Positions 11,696-24,570 are shown, numbered from the stretch's first letter. The stretch: DNA of 64,000 nucleotides from Callorhinus ursinus (GCF_003265705.1 NW_020312785.1:134535172-134599171); one strand, 5' to 3'. Numbers and translations: made by a program. The notes: generated by a model from the letters alone, not told the origin.

Positions 11696-12894
11696 ATTTT
11701 GCTTGGTAGGTAGAGATTTGCCATTTATATGTGTCTCTATACAGAAAGATGTGCCTCCATCCCATGCCTCATAGGAATATACATCAGAAAAGACCCTTTT
11801 TTAAAAAATATTGACTCAGAAAATAATGACAGCTCCCCCATTGGAACATGCTCCTGATACCATCTAGAATTTCTTAACCTGATAATTCAGGTGCCCTTGT
11901 CTGCATCTCTCAGCTTATCTTCAAGAGTACCCCAAACCCCCTTGAATCTCCCACACAGGCACAGTGTTCTGCTCACCTCAGCCCCTCTAAAAGGACACAG
12001 GGCCTGGTCAGCTCCCTGCCCTAATGACTTCTCTAAGGGCCCTTATGGCCTCCTGTGCCCACTTCTCAGTGATTCCCTGGTTCCTGGAATTCCTCTCACA
12101 TTTGAATTCCTGTAGCTGTAATAAATGTGTAACTTATTTGGTGTTTGTTTACATATTTTCCCTTATCTTACTTCCTGTGCATGTAATAGGCTCCTGAAAA
12201 CACACTTAAGATTTAGGTGTAGGGAAGTTTTATAACTTGAGTTAAAAGGCTCCATTCCAAGAAAGCTCATATTAATAACACAGCAGAAAATCCAAAATTA
12301 TACTTTGCCTTTTAGACAAACTTCACACATTTCATCCACATTCTTTAATATGTGTGTGAGCTGTTTTTTAAATTTGTATTTGCCTCTAGTGTACTGTTTG
12401 GGGGACTTAATTTCCTTTAATCAGAATCAGCCCTTTAATTTTTATCTTCCCCATCCAATGTTATAAAATAAAGCCCTGGTATAGTTAATTATTTAGAAAA
12501 TGTTGCCAATACTAGTCTACTTAGGATAGGGCAACACTACCAATGTTGACATTATGATGGTATAGTTCAAAATGTTCATTCATTAGCTTGCAAGTAAGTT
12601 GCCAAAATTTGACCCAAGAAACCTAGTTTAGGAATATGGATATCTAGTATGAAAAAAGAGAGGATTTCCAAAATTCAAAGTGAAGAAAGTTCAGGAGTTG
12701 AGGTTTATGTTTATGTTCTCTGCTCACATTTGGGACCCCAAATAATTCTCTTTTGTACCTTCACCCAGTGGGTTTTCAATAAAAATGTCAAGGTGTTTGT
12801 GACAACACTACTATATTAATCATCACATTAGACTGCACAAAGTGGAAATAACAGCACATCTCCTCAGCTTGTTTTGTGGAGTCCCTCAGCACAA

Positions 12895-13050
12895 TAGCTT
12901 AGTAGTTATAGTTCGGCTTTGGTGTTAGACAAGCCTTAGTTAAAATCTCAACTCTGCCACTCATTGCCAAGGTCGTTCGTCTGTGTAAGCCTCAGAGCCT
13001 TCGATGTAAAGGGCAACAAGACCTATCTTTCAGGTTTGCTAATTCAGACA
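12895..13050 (+). repeat. MIR SINE fragment
   Basis: 'tagtagttatagttcggctt', 'tctcaactctgccactcatt' and 'tgtaagcctcagagccttcg' follow the MIR layout. It ends about 330 bases upstream of the RBMS3 exon. Confidence 0.65.
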
Positions 13051-13359
13051 TGCAACAGATATTTATGGAGCACTTTCAAATGCTAGACAGTGTTTTGTGG
13101 ATTAAGTAAGACAATGTTTCAGTATGACTTCTAGGAGAGGAATCAGCATAGAGCCGTCCACATAGGCAACTTTCAATGCAGTAAATAAATACCTGCTCTA
13201 AGCAATGGTGAGTTTGTGATATTTTGATCATGGTGGTCCTGGCAACAGTTGACAAGTCTTGTAGAATTCTCAAATCAAGCTTTTCCATGGCTTTCCTATT
13301 TTCGTTTTCATTTTTATTTACTTTTCCTGAATATACACAACCTTAGGAAAGTATATGAT

Positions 13360-13382
13360 CCCTTGTTTACCTCTTTTTCCAG
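13360..13382 (+). promoter_or_regulatory. Splice acceptor of the RBMS3 exon
   Basis: A pyrimidine-rich tract (ccttgtttacctctttttcc) runs into the AG at 13381-13382. It gives a standard U2-type 3' splice site with no competing AG in the last 20 bases. The branch point cannot be fixed by eye. Confidence 0.85.
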
Positions 13383-13462
13383 AATGGAGTCTACTGAAAA
13401 ATGTGAAGTGGTAATTCAACATTTTAATGGAAAATATCTGAAAACACCACCAGGCATCCCAG
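13383..13462 (+). CDS. RBMS3: RBMS3 internal coding exon (C-terminal part of RRM2)
   Basis: This is one internal exon of an RNA-binding motif, single-stranded-interacting protein. The RBMS/MSSP family binds single-stranded DNA and A/U-rich RNA through two RRMs. The exon is 80 nt. Its first base closes a split codon (Arg expected in the family), 26 full codons follow ([16 protein letters not shown].. to ..KTPPGIP), and its last base opens the next codon (Ala expected). It is therefore bounded by a phase-2 intron upstream and a phase-1 intron downstream. The residues match the helix-2 to strand-4 end of RRM2, just after the RNP1 motif SRGVGFAR, which belongs to the upstream exon. YLK and GIP favour RBMS3; from memory RBMS1 has FIK and GVS, and RBMS2 has YIK and GVP. 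The flanks are introns and neighbouring exons are absent, so this is not a processed pseudogene. The Met codon at 13384 is internal, not a start. The paralogue assignment rests on remembered family sequence. Confidence 0.93.
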
Positions 13463-13470
13463 GTAAGAAA
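13463..13470 (+). promoter_or_regulatory. Splice donor of the RBMS3 exon
   Basis: CCAG|GTAAGAAA is close to the U1 consensus (CAG|GTAAGT) and should be a strong 5' splice site. If the intron were retained, translation would add GKKYH and stop at the TAA at 13477-13479. Confidence 0.88.
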
Positions 13471-13479
13471 TACCATTAA

Positions 13480-15455
13480 ATAATCATTCATTTTTGTCTA
13501 AGCTAATTGCTATTATTAAAATAAGTACACGGTAAAGCCCTTGGTTGGTCACGGGGAATGAAAAAGTTACTTTTGTAATTGTGTGTTTTTAAATAATAAG
13601 TAGCAACTTATCTTTCTCAAAACTACCAAAAGCTTCTTGGTGATTCTTCTTTGGCCTTTCTTTTGACTCTCTGCTGCTGATTGTCTGAAGTGAATTGGAA
13701 GAGAAACAACAAAGAATAGTTTAAAATGCACTTCAAGTGAAGGAAGTTCATGACTCCTGTTTCTATTTTATAATGTACCTATCTAAACAGTGATAGTCAC
13801 AGTGAAGTACACTGATTGATGCCAGTTTCCAAACATGTCTTATCAGTCCATCACAAGAAGGGAACAGAGAATGAGAGGAAGCATTTAGAAATGTTTTTTG
13901 GGTTTTTGTTTGTTTGTTTTTTTTTGCATTTAGAAATTTTATAGCAATTTGACATTGCCATGAAATCTGAATGCATAATTTCGTATTTTTAAAAAAATAT
14001 GTTACTGACATATTGATTTTTTTTTGTAAACTGTCCACTCATCAGAGATAGTTTGAGAAGCACCAATCTTGACTGTCCCATTTCACATTTCCCAAGGCAA
14101 AATCCTTAAACTTTTATACACATCATAAGATGATATAACTTTCTGCTATTAAAAACTACATTCAACATAAAGAATTGAATATATCACATGTGTCTGGACT
14201 TAAGCTGCAATGCCTCAACTTGCTATTAATCTGGTAGCAGTATATATGGCAAGTGTTTAATATTAAGTGAGTAGATTTAAAAATATATCTTACTCATGCA
14301 TAAAAATACTCGAGATTGAACGAAGTGCTAAAAAGGAAGAATTATAATGAGTGGATAAAGAAATGTCTGACTAATCCATATTTGTTTATTGATTGCTCTT
14401 TCATTTTTGGAGCTTCTCAGGGGACAAATATGACTTCTTCAGTCTTATATTTTCCTTTTGATTTTTTTAAGCTGGACTTCTATAGTGTTTGCTATGTAAT
14501 GTGTCTGCTATTTAAAACACGTGGTTAGAGAGTTCAGGGGTTAAATATTTCAGTTCCTTAAAATGTATTGGGGCTACATAGAAGAGGAAATCTGAACAAA
14601 AAGAGAAATATTGTAGAAGGGTCAGGGTCCTTTTAGGACTCGGTTCATTTGGGGAGGTGTTGGGAAAGGAGAAAGGCCCTTCAGACACTCATTTAGATGA
14701 TCTGGAAAATCCAAAGTAGCATCTCCTGGTTAATCAGGGAGTGCACACACATTGACGCCTGTGTCTCGATTTGGTTAGCTTCCATGCATAACGTTCCCTT
14801 GAGAACCGACTGCATTATGATCCAATTGGAGACATATGGTGTTGTTAAGAAAAGAGTTAGCAGTTTTCATCTCAGCATGTAAGCTGCCCTTGAATTTTAG
14901 GAGAAATACTTATTTTTTTTTCTTTTAGCATAAAAGACGCTTTAAGACACTCTGCTCAGACCTATCATTGAATAAAGGGGTAGCATTATTAGAGGATTCT
15001 CCCCTTATTTGTCCCATTTGATCCAACGGATGCCTGTCTATCTAGAAGGCATTCAACCTAGGTGTGAATTAAATGGTTACATAAAAAAAAATTAAGAATG
15101 AGCAAATTATGTAGAAATTATTGTTGATTAACGTTATAATACATCTCAGGTTTTTTTTTTAGGTTTCTTCATTTTCAGAATAAGACATTGAAATCCTTCT
15201 TGACTTGATTGATTTGAAGCTGTACTATTTGGTTTTCGCCATAGAACATAGCTGACTAATACAATTTAATGCTAAAGACAAAGAAAGTCACTACAAATCC
15301 CCAAATGTCTGGGCATTCTTCCTGAATACACAGACTGTGATATCAACCTGTCTAATATCATAGCTACACCCAATGGAAACATTGTGAATAGCAAGAACCT
15401 GGTTATGAGTTTCTCACTTTTATCTCATGGGAACCCAAGAAGCAAAATAATTATG
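13480..15455. other. Intronic stretch after the exon
   Basis: No further exon. At 13775-14065 a possible antisense hAT-type element ends in 'gtttgagaagcacc' (reverse complement ggtgcttctcaaac), which resembles a Charlie terminal repeat, but the assignment is weak. The rest is AT-rich and unassigned. Confidence 0.4.
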
Positions 15456-15470
15456 CTCAGTTATAAACTC

Positions 15471-15678
15471 TTTTTTTTTTTTTTTAAAGATTTTATTTAT
15501 TCATCTGAGACGCAGAGATAGAGAGAGAGAGCATGAGCCGGGAGAGAGGCAGAGGGAGAGGGAGAAGCAGGCTCCCTGCTGAGCCAGGAGCCCGATGTGG
15601 GGCTCCATCCCAGGACCCTGGGATCATGACCCGAGCCGAAGGCAGACGCTTTAACCATCTGAGCCACCCAGGCGCCCC
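15471..15678 (-). mobile_element. Can-SINE, antisense, near full length
   Basis: Poly-T, 'aaagattttatttattcatc', GA-rich middle, 'gatcatgacccgagccgaag', and the terminus 'gagccacccaggcgcccc'. It is flanked by a clear duplication 'ctcagttataaactctt' (15456-15472 and 15678-15694). Confidence 0.97.
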
Positions 15679-15694
15679 TCAGTTATAAACTCTT

Positions 15695-18600
15695 AAGAGA
15701 TATAAGTTTATGCTTCTGAGATTTGTACTCAATGTAATAGAACTAAATACATGATATTGATCATCATTATTACTTGAATTTGCTTATTTATGCAATGCAA
15801 ATCAAACAGAGTCAAATGTTAACAGAAGATATTTCATCTTTAAGTTTTATATGGAATAAAATAGGATGTAATGCAAAATGTGGGTATTTTGGTAAGTCCA
15901 GCAGTAAAATGCCCTCATTGAGTTGATTAACGAAGTCAGAATGGGTATGATCAAATATGAGTGTATGCTGTTTGCCCTTATTGGTCCTCACTGCTTATTT
16001 ATTGTAGATGATTGAAATGTTATTTTCAAAAACTCATATCTTAATCCAATTCTCTATTCCAACTTGAAGACTGCAGGTGGGATGTCACTATAGGCCCTGA
16101 TATCAAATTGAAAATGATTCCTCTGATATTTTCAAAAAAAATCACCAATTTCCTAACTTTTTCAATCCTAATGTAGCTTTAGAGAGACTGTCCTTGCTTG
16201 TGGGTATACTAATTAAAAGCAACTATAATTGATCTGACCCCCCTACAACTAAAATAGGATTCAAAAAAAATTATAAAAATCTCAGTGTTCTACATTATCA
16301 AGATTCGGCATCTTTGAATTCAGTTTGCAGTTTTCTGGAACTCACATTGATGGTTTCAATATAATACTTTAAGGTCGTGTGATTGATGGCCCCACAATGA
16401 TCCAATAATGACCTGAGATTCTAAGGCCCTAAGAAAGCTGTAGAAAAGATTGCATGTTAAGTCAATCATCTTCTTATAGTAGACCCCGGCTTTTATCTTA
16501 CGCTAAGCAAGTAGAGAACAATTAGTACCCAATTTGCATTCTTTACTTCTCCATTTAGAGATGACTTGGGGGAAATGTGCACGTGTCACTGGGCAAATAT
16601 AGTGCCATTTTGGTTTCTGTCACTTTTGACAAATGATTTCTCTTAAAGGAGTTGCAAAGTTAATTATTTCCCTGAGATGATCATCTAGTTTCCAAATCCC
16701 ATACTGTGTCATTTCTATATAAGAATAAGAAAAAACATCTAAATCAACCCAAAGCTTTGACATTGATCTGAATTTCAAATTAAAAAAAAAAAACATTATA
16801 GTTAAGGATATTTGCAAGGACATGTAACATTGACATTTATGTTGCTGCTTCCATTTTGATTTGTTAGTCTAGCAACAATTTTTTCACTAAATATAATTCA
16901 TGATAGTATTTAATCTTGATTCCTGCTGACAGATTATGTGAGTTGGAAGGAAACTTTGTAGATTTCTTCTTTTGGTTCATGCTTTCTCTGGACTCCTCCT
17001 TTTTGTTCGTGAAAGATCTAATTTTAATGAATACATAATGGATCGTTAATGTGTATTAGAGCCTCCAGAACTAGTTCTGTTCACTTTGGATTATAACGTT
17101 GTCCCCAGATTTTGGTTACCTGGATCAATGAGGCTAAATATACATGCCAAAAAAATAAAGTTATTTGAATTCTGGTATATATGGTATGGGATCAGGCAGC
17201 TATGTTACTACTAGCAGGTGGGAAGGAGAGGCCAGCGTCAATCATGTAGCCATCTACAGGAAGCAATCATCTAGTATTTTCTCCCTCCCCTAGAGGGAAA
17301 AGAAAACACAGTGTTCCATAAATGTTGCATGTCCTACATATCGATCTTGATGTTTTCTGGACAAAATGAAGGATCATTAGTTCCTTGCCTGCCTAACCCC
17401 AGACATTTCTTTGTCCCATAATGAATTGCACAGCAATGTTGTGCAGCCCCAAAGCATTTCATTTTCAAACCTCTGGCAAAAGCAAAGGGTAAGTTCCCAG
17501 ACACTTCAGGGATCTGTAGGGCATGAACTTGAAAGGTTCACTTCCAAAGAGCCCCTGGAGCAGAGTGATGCACCACGTAGAAAAGGCTTCCACATGTAAG
17601 GACATTTATTGATGAATGGATCACGCAGGCTAGTTTGTAGAAAAATAAATCACGTTTTGCTCTCAAACTAGACATGTGCCTGTATACACATTTTCCTATC
17701 AATGGAGCAGTCTTTCCAGAAGAAAATGGAATAACCCACTTTTAGTATGATTTTCTTACTCTTGAGGTAATTATATCTAATCCCAGTTGAACTTCAAAAA
17801 AAGTAGGGAAGGGTAGGGAGAGACCTCACCATATTTTGAGATGTTTCTAATTTTAACAAATCTGTGATCAACAGAAATGTAGACAACTAAGTGAGTGATA
17901 GAGGAATCATACTTTTCTAATAAATAAAATAAAACTGTGTGCCTTATTGATGCTTTGACACACAATCTTTCTATTGTGTGTTTATGAAAATAAAAATGTG
18001 TATGATTGTGGGTATATACATATATATTTCTTGTGAGTATGTGAGGAAAAATATTTAAGTCTGGTACTTCTTTAGAGAACATGAAAAGAAATGTTGTTTG
18101 TTTACCTTTAAACTTACCAGAGTAAAATATCAACAATGTACTTAAATGACATTTACATTTAATTAAAGACATGGTACAAAATTCTGAATGTTTGGCAATA
18201 GTATACAAATTTGTATCAGTGGACACTGTTGCAGTCCCTCACAATCAGTGTTTCCTCAGGGATAGCTGTCTATTAAGTCCACAAATGTAACAAATGTAGT
18301 AGTTGAGTATAAGGCGACAAATACAAAAGTGTTATGGTATACAGCTTAGCAAAAATATATTTTTTTTATGGATTTACTTGATTGAAACATTGCCTAACTC
18401 TGAGTTTTTCATCTTTGGGAAACTAGAACATCGTTTGCATAAGAAACTTTGTAAATACTACAATCCCCAACTGAGCGTCAGTTTAGATTTCTCATTAATA
18501 AGAGGGTTTTTGCAATATTTAGGAGCTACTTTCTGTGAAGCCTCTCATTTTTAATGTTAGTGATGCCTTCTTAATTATTTCAAGGTACCAAATACATAGT

Positions 18601-18860
18601 TGCTTCATAATGAAACACTGTTGGGATATTATTAGTGAACTTCACAGAGTAGCCTGGCAATTTCATAGTCAATAGAGTCTTAGAATCTGTATGAATTCTA
18701 TGGACATGAACTAGGTCAATCATTTCTCAACCTTCCTATGGAGCCACAGTTGATACTGTGAAAGTATGAGTTGGTTACTGATTAGAAAGGGGGAGAAAGG
18801 AGACAAAGATGATTAAATTTCTAAATCTGGAAAATGAGAAGCCTGACAGGGAGGGTACAG
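15695..18860. other. Intronic stretch, no recognised element
   Basis: AT-rich, with no confidently named repeat and no exon. It contains the longest open frame of the window (149 codons, antisense, 17777-18226), which is rich in Phe, His, Ile and Tyr codons and looks like a chance frame. Confidence 0.5.
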
Positions 18861-19350
18861 GGGATCATCTTCAGGAGGTTAGAAATGATTGGAACGGGTT
18901 GTGTGCCTTATGCTACATCCCCGCCTCCTACCTGATTACAGCTGCAGATGAAGTGGGCAATCTCTGTTCATCCTGGAAGCATCCATCTGGAGCATCTACT
19001 GAACTGCTCCACTTTCCTACCTCGGGGCAAAATATATAAAAGCTCACCCAACACAGCAAAGGTTTTCTGCAAACTTTGGGAGAGTTATCACTTCTTGGAA
19101 CAACCCTCAACTAACAGGTTATTGAATTCAGTGGATAAAATTGAGCCTCTCATTCTTTGGAGAGACAATTCTGAGTCACAGTCTACAAGATTCCTTAGGG
19201 GATTGTCCAGTGGTAAAACAAGCTCAGTGAGGCACTTTTTATTGGCTTTTCCTTCTCCCCTGCCTTTCTTTTCCCTTTCTATAATATCTGCTTCCTGGCA
19301 TCAGCTCCCAATTAAATTACCTTGTCCCAAGCTCTGATTTGGGGAAACTC
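18861..19350 (+). repeat. Possible LTR-class remnant
   Basis: 'tacatccccgcctcctacct', 'cctgattacagctgcagatg', 'ttcctggcatcagctcccaa' and 'ttaaattaccttgtcccaag' resemble the 3' part of an old LTR ending near a '..caaataaaccacttgcacccaa..'-type motif. The 129-codon frame at 18948-19337 lies in it and is not considered a gene. Confidence 0.35.
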
Positions 19351-21784
19351 AAATTAAGGTGGGTGTTCCCAGAATTATGATGGGGAACTATGTTTTCATT
19401 TAAGACTTCTGACCATAGAGGAAAACAGACCCAGCTAAAATGGTGAAGTGAATTGCATAGACCAAATATATTGTTTTTGTGACTTTTTTTTTGACAGCCG
19501 CACTTATGAACCACATATTTGGGAGGATGAAGATGAATATTAGTGATAGTAGACACATGGTAGCCAGGGTTTAAATTTAGCAAGAGAAGTATGGAAGAAG
19601 ATAAGGACAAACATGCCACCAGTGACATGGCTGACCTTGGAACAACTGAGGACATAAAGAGGTAGATGGTTGTTGAAATTGGGGAGGGAGGGGAAAACTA
19701 GGGAATAGTCATAATGCCAGCAGCAAAGTGAAGGTGGGATGCAAGCATAGAAAATTAGGGCCACAGAGAAAGGGACTTATGAGATGTTGGTCCTGGATGA
19801 ATGTGGAGTGGTGGATGTTGATAATGAGGTCCTAAGTGGGAATGGCTGCATTTGGCTTAAGAGAAATGGAGATGATCTTTAGCTGGACAATTGGAGACTT
19901 TGGATTAGAATGTTGGACATTTTCAGCAACACTGGAGATTTCCTTACTCTATCTTATACTTCACTTGATTTTCTCTGAAGTTCTAATCTTTGCAGGAGCA
20001 GGTGGGAAAGTGTAAGCAGTGCTGAGGTAATTTTTTGTTTACTTATTTGGTTCGATTCTGAGTTTTCTAAACCAGGCTTTGTTTTTGTTTTTCCATTTTT
20101 CCTGCTTCAAGAGCTATTGCTCAACTCAGTGCAGATTCTTAGCAAATGTTCTTTGGAGTTGATGTGCCCTCCCTTGACTCGAATAACCCTTCTACTTGTA
20201 TTTGTTCAGTGAACTTCCTGAGGGTATATGGTTGATACCCAACTCCTGTGCATCAACAAACTTGGAGGAAAACATTGAGATAAATCTTCAGATCTTTTCT
20301 TAATAGTTAGCAAAGATTCTGCAACACATGTGTATAGCTACATATGCAGGGAGAACACTAAATATTCACAAGAAAAGGAAACTTACTTTGAGAAAGAGTC
20401 TAGTTATTTCTTGAAAAGCCTTTTTTCCCCCCAAGACTGCTTTTCAAGGTGTCATCCTGGCACTCTAAATGTTATTTTTTTAAAGAACTCATTTTTGGAC
20501 AGTGCAATGAGGAATTCTGTGTTCTGACATAGCAAATGGTCCTGCCTAACTTATATTGAAGTTAGGTGTTTCTCTGAACTTCCTGCCACTGGATCTAGTT
20601 AGGCACTGTTAACCATGCTGTCCTTTGGCACTCTTTTTCTTTTTGTTCTTCTTCACATTAAAAAAAATATATATATCTTGAGAATATACAGAAAAGAAAA
20701 AGAGCTCTTATTCTATGCCTTTGTCCCTTTGGCATAATTTTGCTTTCCCCTGCCTAGAGGAAGTACTAGTTCTAAATACTATAATATAGTACTTAGAAAA
20801 TCCGTGGCATTTAATCAATATGATATGGTCAACATGTTTTACTGGCCACGTATTTTCTGTAATTATGTATAAGCACCAATGAGTAGTAGCAGAATTTGTC
20901 TGAAGTTGCCACCTGGCTCCAGAATCTGATTTTTTTTTTTAAGCAATTGTAATTTCATGGAATAGAGAGGAAGGATAAAGAGGTTTTCTATCATCTATCT
21001 CCAAAGTCACAGATCATCTCCGTCTATTCTTTCTAAAATAATCCATTCAGGTCTTCAAAACTTTCTGCATTGACGATTTCACAGTAAAAACTTACAAAAT
21101 AAATTATAAAACCTTAATTTTATTTCTAAGATGATGTTGGGCTTTACCTTCTGTCAGTACCACTAATGAGTAGTTAAACCATTTAGTGTCTGTTCCAGTG
21201 AGTTTTATTAGCAAGCAAAAAGGGTCGAGTGGCCTAAGGCCAATTAAGATGCAAGCCACAGAAACCAAGCTCTGAATAATTAAGTGCATTTCTAAATCTA
21301 GAATCTCATTTAATAGGATTTATGGAAAAAACACGTTTTAACCAAATTTTGGATAAATGGGCAGTATCTTGAATTAAATACTTGCCACTCTGTTCCAGTA
21401 ACCATCAAGAAGCCTACCATGCACATAACTCATTATTTATGATCTAATTTTTAGAATGAAAAGTCTGCAAAATTTAAGAAAATATTTTAAGAAGAATATA
21501 AATGAAAACACTCATTAGGCAAGCTCTAAACAAGCCATCATTTGTTTATCTTAAAACTGTTGCCTCTGATTTCTTACCTCTTTAAGCCTTTGAATGATGA
21601 ATCAATTTGTTTACTATTATTTTAGTTATTTGTCGGTACAGAAAAAATAATCCTTCATGGGAAATTGGTATGCTTATGATCTTCTTTTTAGTCTTTTTAA
21701 ATTTCAAAGGCACAGTCATCCCATTAGATTATACATTTTTCTAAAAAAGGACTTTGATATTTATCTTTCCCTTTACCCTTAAAC
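19351..21784. other. Intronic stretch, no recognised element
   Basis: AT-rich with T/A runs (about 20930-20940) and a short AT tract near 20668. No exon or named repeat recognised. Confidence 0.5.
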
Positions 21785-21892
21785 CATTAGCCTATAAACT
21801 CTCTCAATGCAAGGAGTGCACCTTGCTGTTTATGTTTCAAGTGTCTAACCAATGCCTCTCACAGATAATTATTTGTTAAATAAGTAAATAAC
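21785..21892 (+). repeat. L2 3' end fragment
   Basis: 'gcaaggagtgcaccttgctg', 'ccaatgcctctcacagataa' and 'ttatttgttaaataagtaaa' are a degraded L2 terminus. Confidence 0.55.
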
Positions 21893-21907
21893 TGCTTGCA
21901 GGATATA

Positions 21908-22590
21908 GAATAATGCTCCCTCTCCCCAAATACCTGTTTACTCCCCAGTACCTGTTAATATGTTAGGTTCTGTGGCAAAGAAGAATTAAGGCTGCATTTG
22001 GAATTAAGCTTGCTGGTAAACTGACCTTAAAGTAGGGAAATTGTTCTGGATTATCTAGGTGAGCCCCATGTAATTACAAGTGTCCTTAAAAGTGGAAGGG
22101 AGCGGGGTGCCTGGGTGGCTCAGGTTGATTAAGCTTCTGCCTTCTGCCGGGATCCTGGGATCAAGTCCCACATCAGGCTCCCTACTTAGTGGGGAGTCTA
22201 CTCCCTCTGCCCCTCCCCCTGCTTGTACTCTCTCTGTCTCTCTCTCCCTCTCTCAAATAAATAAATAAAGTCTTAAAAAAAAAAAGTGGAAGGGAGGGGT
22301 AGAAGAGTTCAGAGTGATACAATATGAGAAGGACTTGGCCTGGCATTGCTGGCCTTGAAAATGGAGGAATGTGGGCAGCCTCTGGAAGCTGAAAAAGGCA
22401 AGGAATTGGATTCTCCCCTAAAGCTTCTGTAGAGGAACTCAGCCTTGTTGACATCATGATTTTAGTCCAGTGGGATCTGTGTAGTACTTCTGACCTACAG
22501 AACTCTAAAATCATCAATTTGTTTTGTTTTATGCCTCCTAAGATTTTGTTAACTTGTTAGCAACAACAGAAAGCTACCACACTAATACAG
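21908..22590 (+). mobile_element. MaLR LTR (MLT1-like), split by a Can-SINE
   Basis: 'ccagtacctgttaatatgtt', 'ttctggattatctaggtgag', 'ttacaagtgtccttaaaagt', 'gaaggacttggcctggcatt', 'gaattggattctcccctaaa' and the end 'aaagctaccacactaatacag' give an almost complete LTR. A SINE is inserted at 22104-22281. A second copy of the same family begins at 63741. Confidence 0.8.
22104..22281 (+). mobile_element. Can-SINE inside MLT1-like LTR
   Basis: Head 'ggggtgcctgggtggctcag', CT-rich middle, AAATAAATAAAG and poly-A. The target duplication 'aaaagtggaagggag' is present on both sides (22088-22102 and 22282-22296). Confidence 0.95.
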
Positions 22591-24117
22591 AACTTGTTTA
22601 AACTGAGTATCATCCGCACCTTTCTAAATCACATCGCTGAACAGCCTCTGGAGGACTTTCTTAGTTTCTCCTATTTTTAATCTTCTTTGTATCATTTGGA
22701 CTGCTTTTATGTTAAACAGAAAAAAAAACATCTTGTTAATTATTTTGACTTTACAGTTTCTTTTTACCTTCTCATAGGATATATTAGAATGAAAGACTGT
22801 TGGACATCTTAAAAGAGTTTTTGGGGGTGGGTGCTTAGATCTCAGAGCACATTACTTTTGACCCAAAGAAATCAAATATTAATTCAAACCATCTGGTTCC
22901 ATAAAATATGCCAGAAAAAAATATATCAGTTGTAAATCTAAATTCATGCAAATGTGTATCTCTTAGGTCTCAACCTTAATACTTGCTTTCGAAAGTTCCT
23001 GTTATTGAAAGATTATTAGGGCTTAGAAGAGATATAGAGGTTATATAGCTGATATCAGCTGTAAGTTTTAGATGATTATATCTAAAGCATAGATGGTGCT
23101 TCTACTCCAACTCATTGTCCCCCAAAATAAAAAGTATCCTGAAGCTGTTAATGGTTGAGTCCCATATGAAAACTTAGTTGTGAGACACAAGTAAAAATCC
23201 AGGGAAGTAACGGATTCTTATTATGGGTTAACAAAAATATATAGATAATTCTTATTATTTAAACCATTAAAAAAAAAACTTTCAGCGAATTAACAAAAAT
23301 GTATTTCTCCCCAAAGGCGTATTGCAAACTTGCAGCAAGATTAGGAAGCTGTAAATGTGAAAACAGCCTTTTTTTCTTGAACTGAGAGGGGGACTTATTT
23401 TGGACCAGAAGTTTTATTAAACAGTTGCACTAATTGCATCACTGAAATGACTTAAAGTAAATAGAGTCAACAATTTAAGTTGATTTCTAGTTGTTTGTTA
23501 TTAGAGCAGGTGTTAGCACTCCCAGGGTGCTTACTGAATGTCCTTCAGCCAGCACCCCCCTCTCTTTCTAGGTGGACTGCCTTCTGGTTCCAGGAGCCAA
23601 TTTCCTATGTGCAATGAGAATCAGAAGTGCCTAGGAATTTACAGTCTTCTGGTTAGGCAGGGTTTAAACAATGCTTGACTGGTGTTGGGGTATCTACACC
23701 CCAGTTCTTTTGCTCCTGGTAAGAACCCCAGAGTGTGACCTACACTATCTCCAAAGCTTCCCAGACTTTCTGGAAGATAGACACACTAGACACACTCTAA
23801 GTAAGGTAGAAGTATTGATAAGTAACAGACTTCTCTGGAAAAAGCATAGACAGTTTGCCTACTGATAGGACATTTGCAAGGGTAGACAGAATTGCAATCC
23901 TATGTCCTGTGAGTAAGTAGACCACCGGTTGTTAACATGATTTTACTAATCACAATATGTCTTGATAAAGGTCCATTCAAAAGAATCAAAACTGTACCAA
24001 TATATAAGATAATGGGGTCTTAATACACTAGTTCTTAAAATATAAACACATTAAAGCCAAATACTGAAACTAACCTATTTTATGTGCAGTCACTTTAAGA
24101 TGGTATGGTTTGTTTGA
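22591..24117. other. Intronic stretch, no recognised element
   Basis: AT-rich with several A-runs. No exon, RNA gene or named repeat recognised. Confidence 0.5.
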
Positions 24118-24570
24118 GCCAAATTGTGGTCCAGAGACCTATGGGCTTCCTGAGATCCTTTCCGGTGGTCTACAAGATCAAAATATTTTCATAATACTGA
24201 CACATCATTTGCCTTTTTCACTCTGATTCTCTCATGAATGTTGAGTAGAGTTTCCCAGAAGCTACATGATGTGTGATATGGCAGCAGATTGAATGCAGAA
24301 GCAGATAATGAGGGTCCAGCTGTCTTCTACTAAACCTGAAATTTCAAGGATTTGCAAAAATCTGAAACAAGGCCATTCTTGTCTTTATTTATTTTGTTTT
24401 TGAATTTTTTAAATAAAAATATGTCACTTATCATATGATAGGTTTATTATTGCTATTTTAAAATAAATTTTAAAGATGGTAAATATCATTAGCTATAACC
24501 TGTGTAAACAGAAGCTCTTTGGGGTCTTCAGTAATTTTAAGTAAAAAGTTTCTGGGACAAAAACAGTCAA
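24118..24570 (+). mobile_element. hAT-Charlie-class DNA transposon fossil
   Basis: 'attgtggtccagagacctat', 'gtctacaagatcaaaatatt', 'ttgcctttttcactctgatt', 'agattgaatgcagaagcaga' and 'aagctctttggggtcttcag' match, in order, a common nonautonomous mammalian hAT element of about 450 bp. No transposase remains. Confidence 0.72.

Larger units (their letters stand above)
8926..12894. other. Intronic stretch, repeat-poor
   Basis: It holds a poly-A run at about 9687-9706, an (AAT)n at 11129-11157 and a possible old repeat at 11518-11695. The block at about 9800-10520 is free of recognised repeats and less AT-rich than its surroundings (see findings). No exon was found. Confidence 0.5.
1..13382 (+). 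other. RBMS3: RBMS3 intron upstream of the exon (partial)
   Basis: This is inferred from the phase-2 acceptor at 13382. No upstream RBMS3 exon was seen, for example one carrying the RNP1 segment SRGVGFAR. The intron therefore extends beyond the left edge. Its content is mostly repeats, listed separately. Confidence 0.8.

Noticed and set aside
17777..18226. Longest open frame in the window (149 codons, - strand)
   Set aside because: AT-rich composition, no domain, no splice or promoter context. A chance frame of this length is expected in 64 kb read in six frames.
18948..19337. 129-codon frame
   Set aside because: Lies in probable LTR-class remnant; composition not protein-like.
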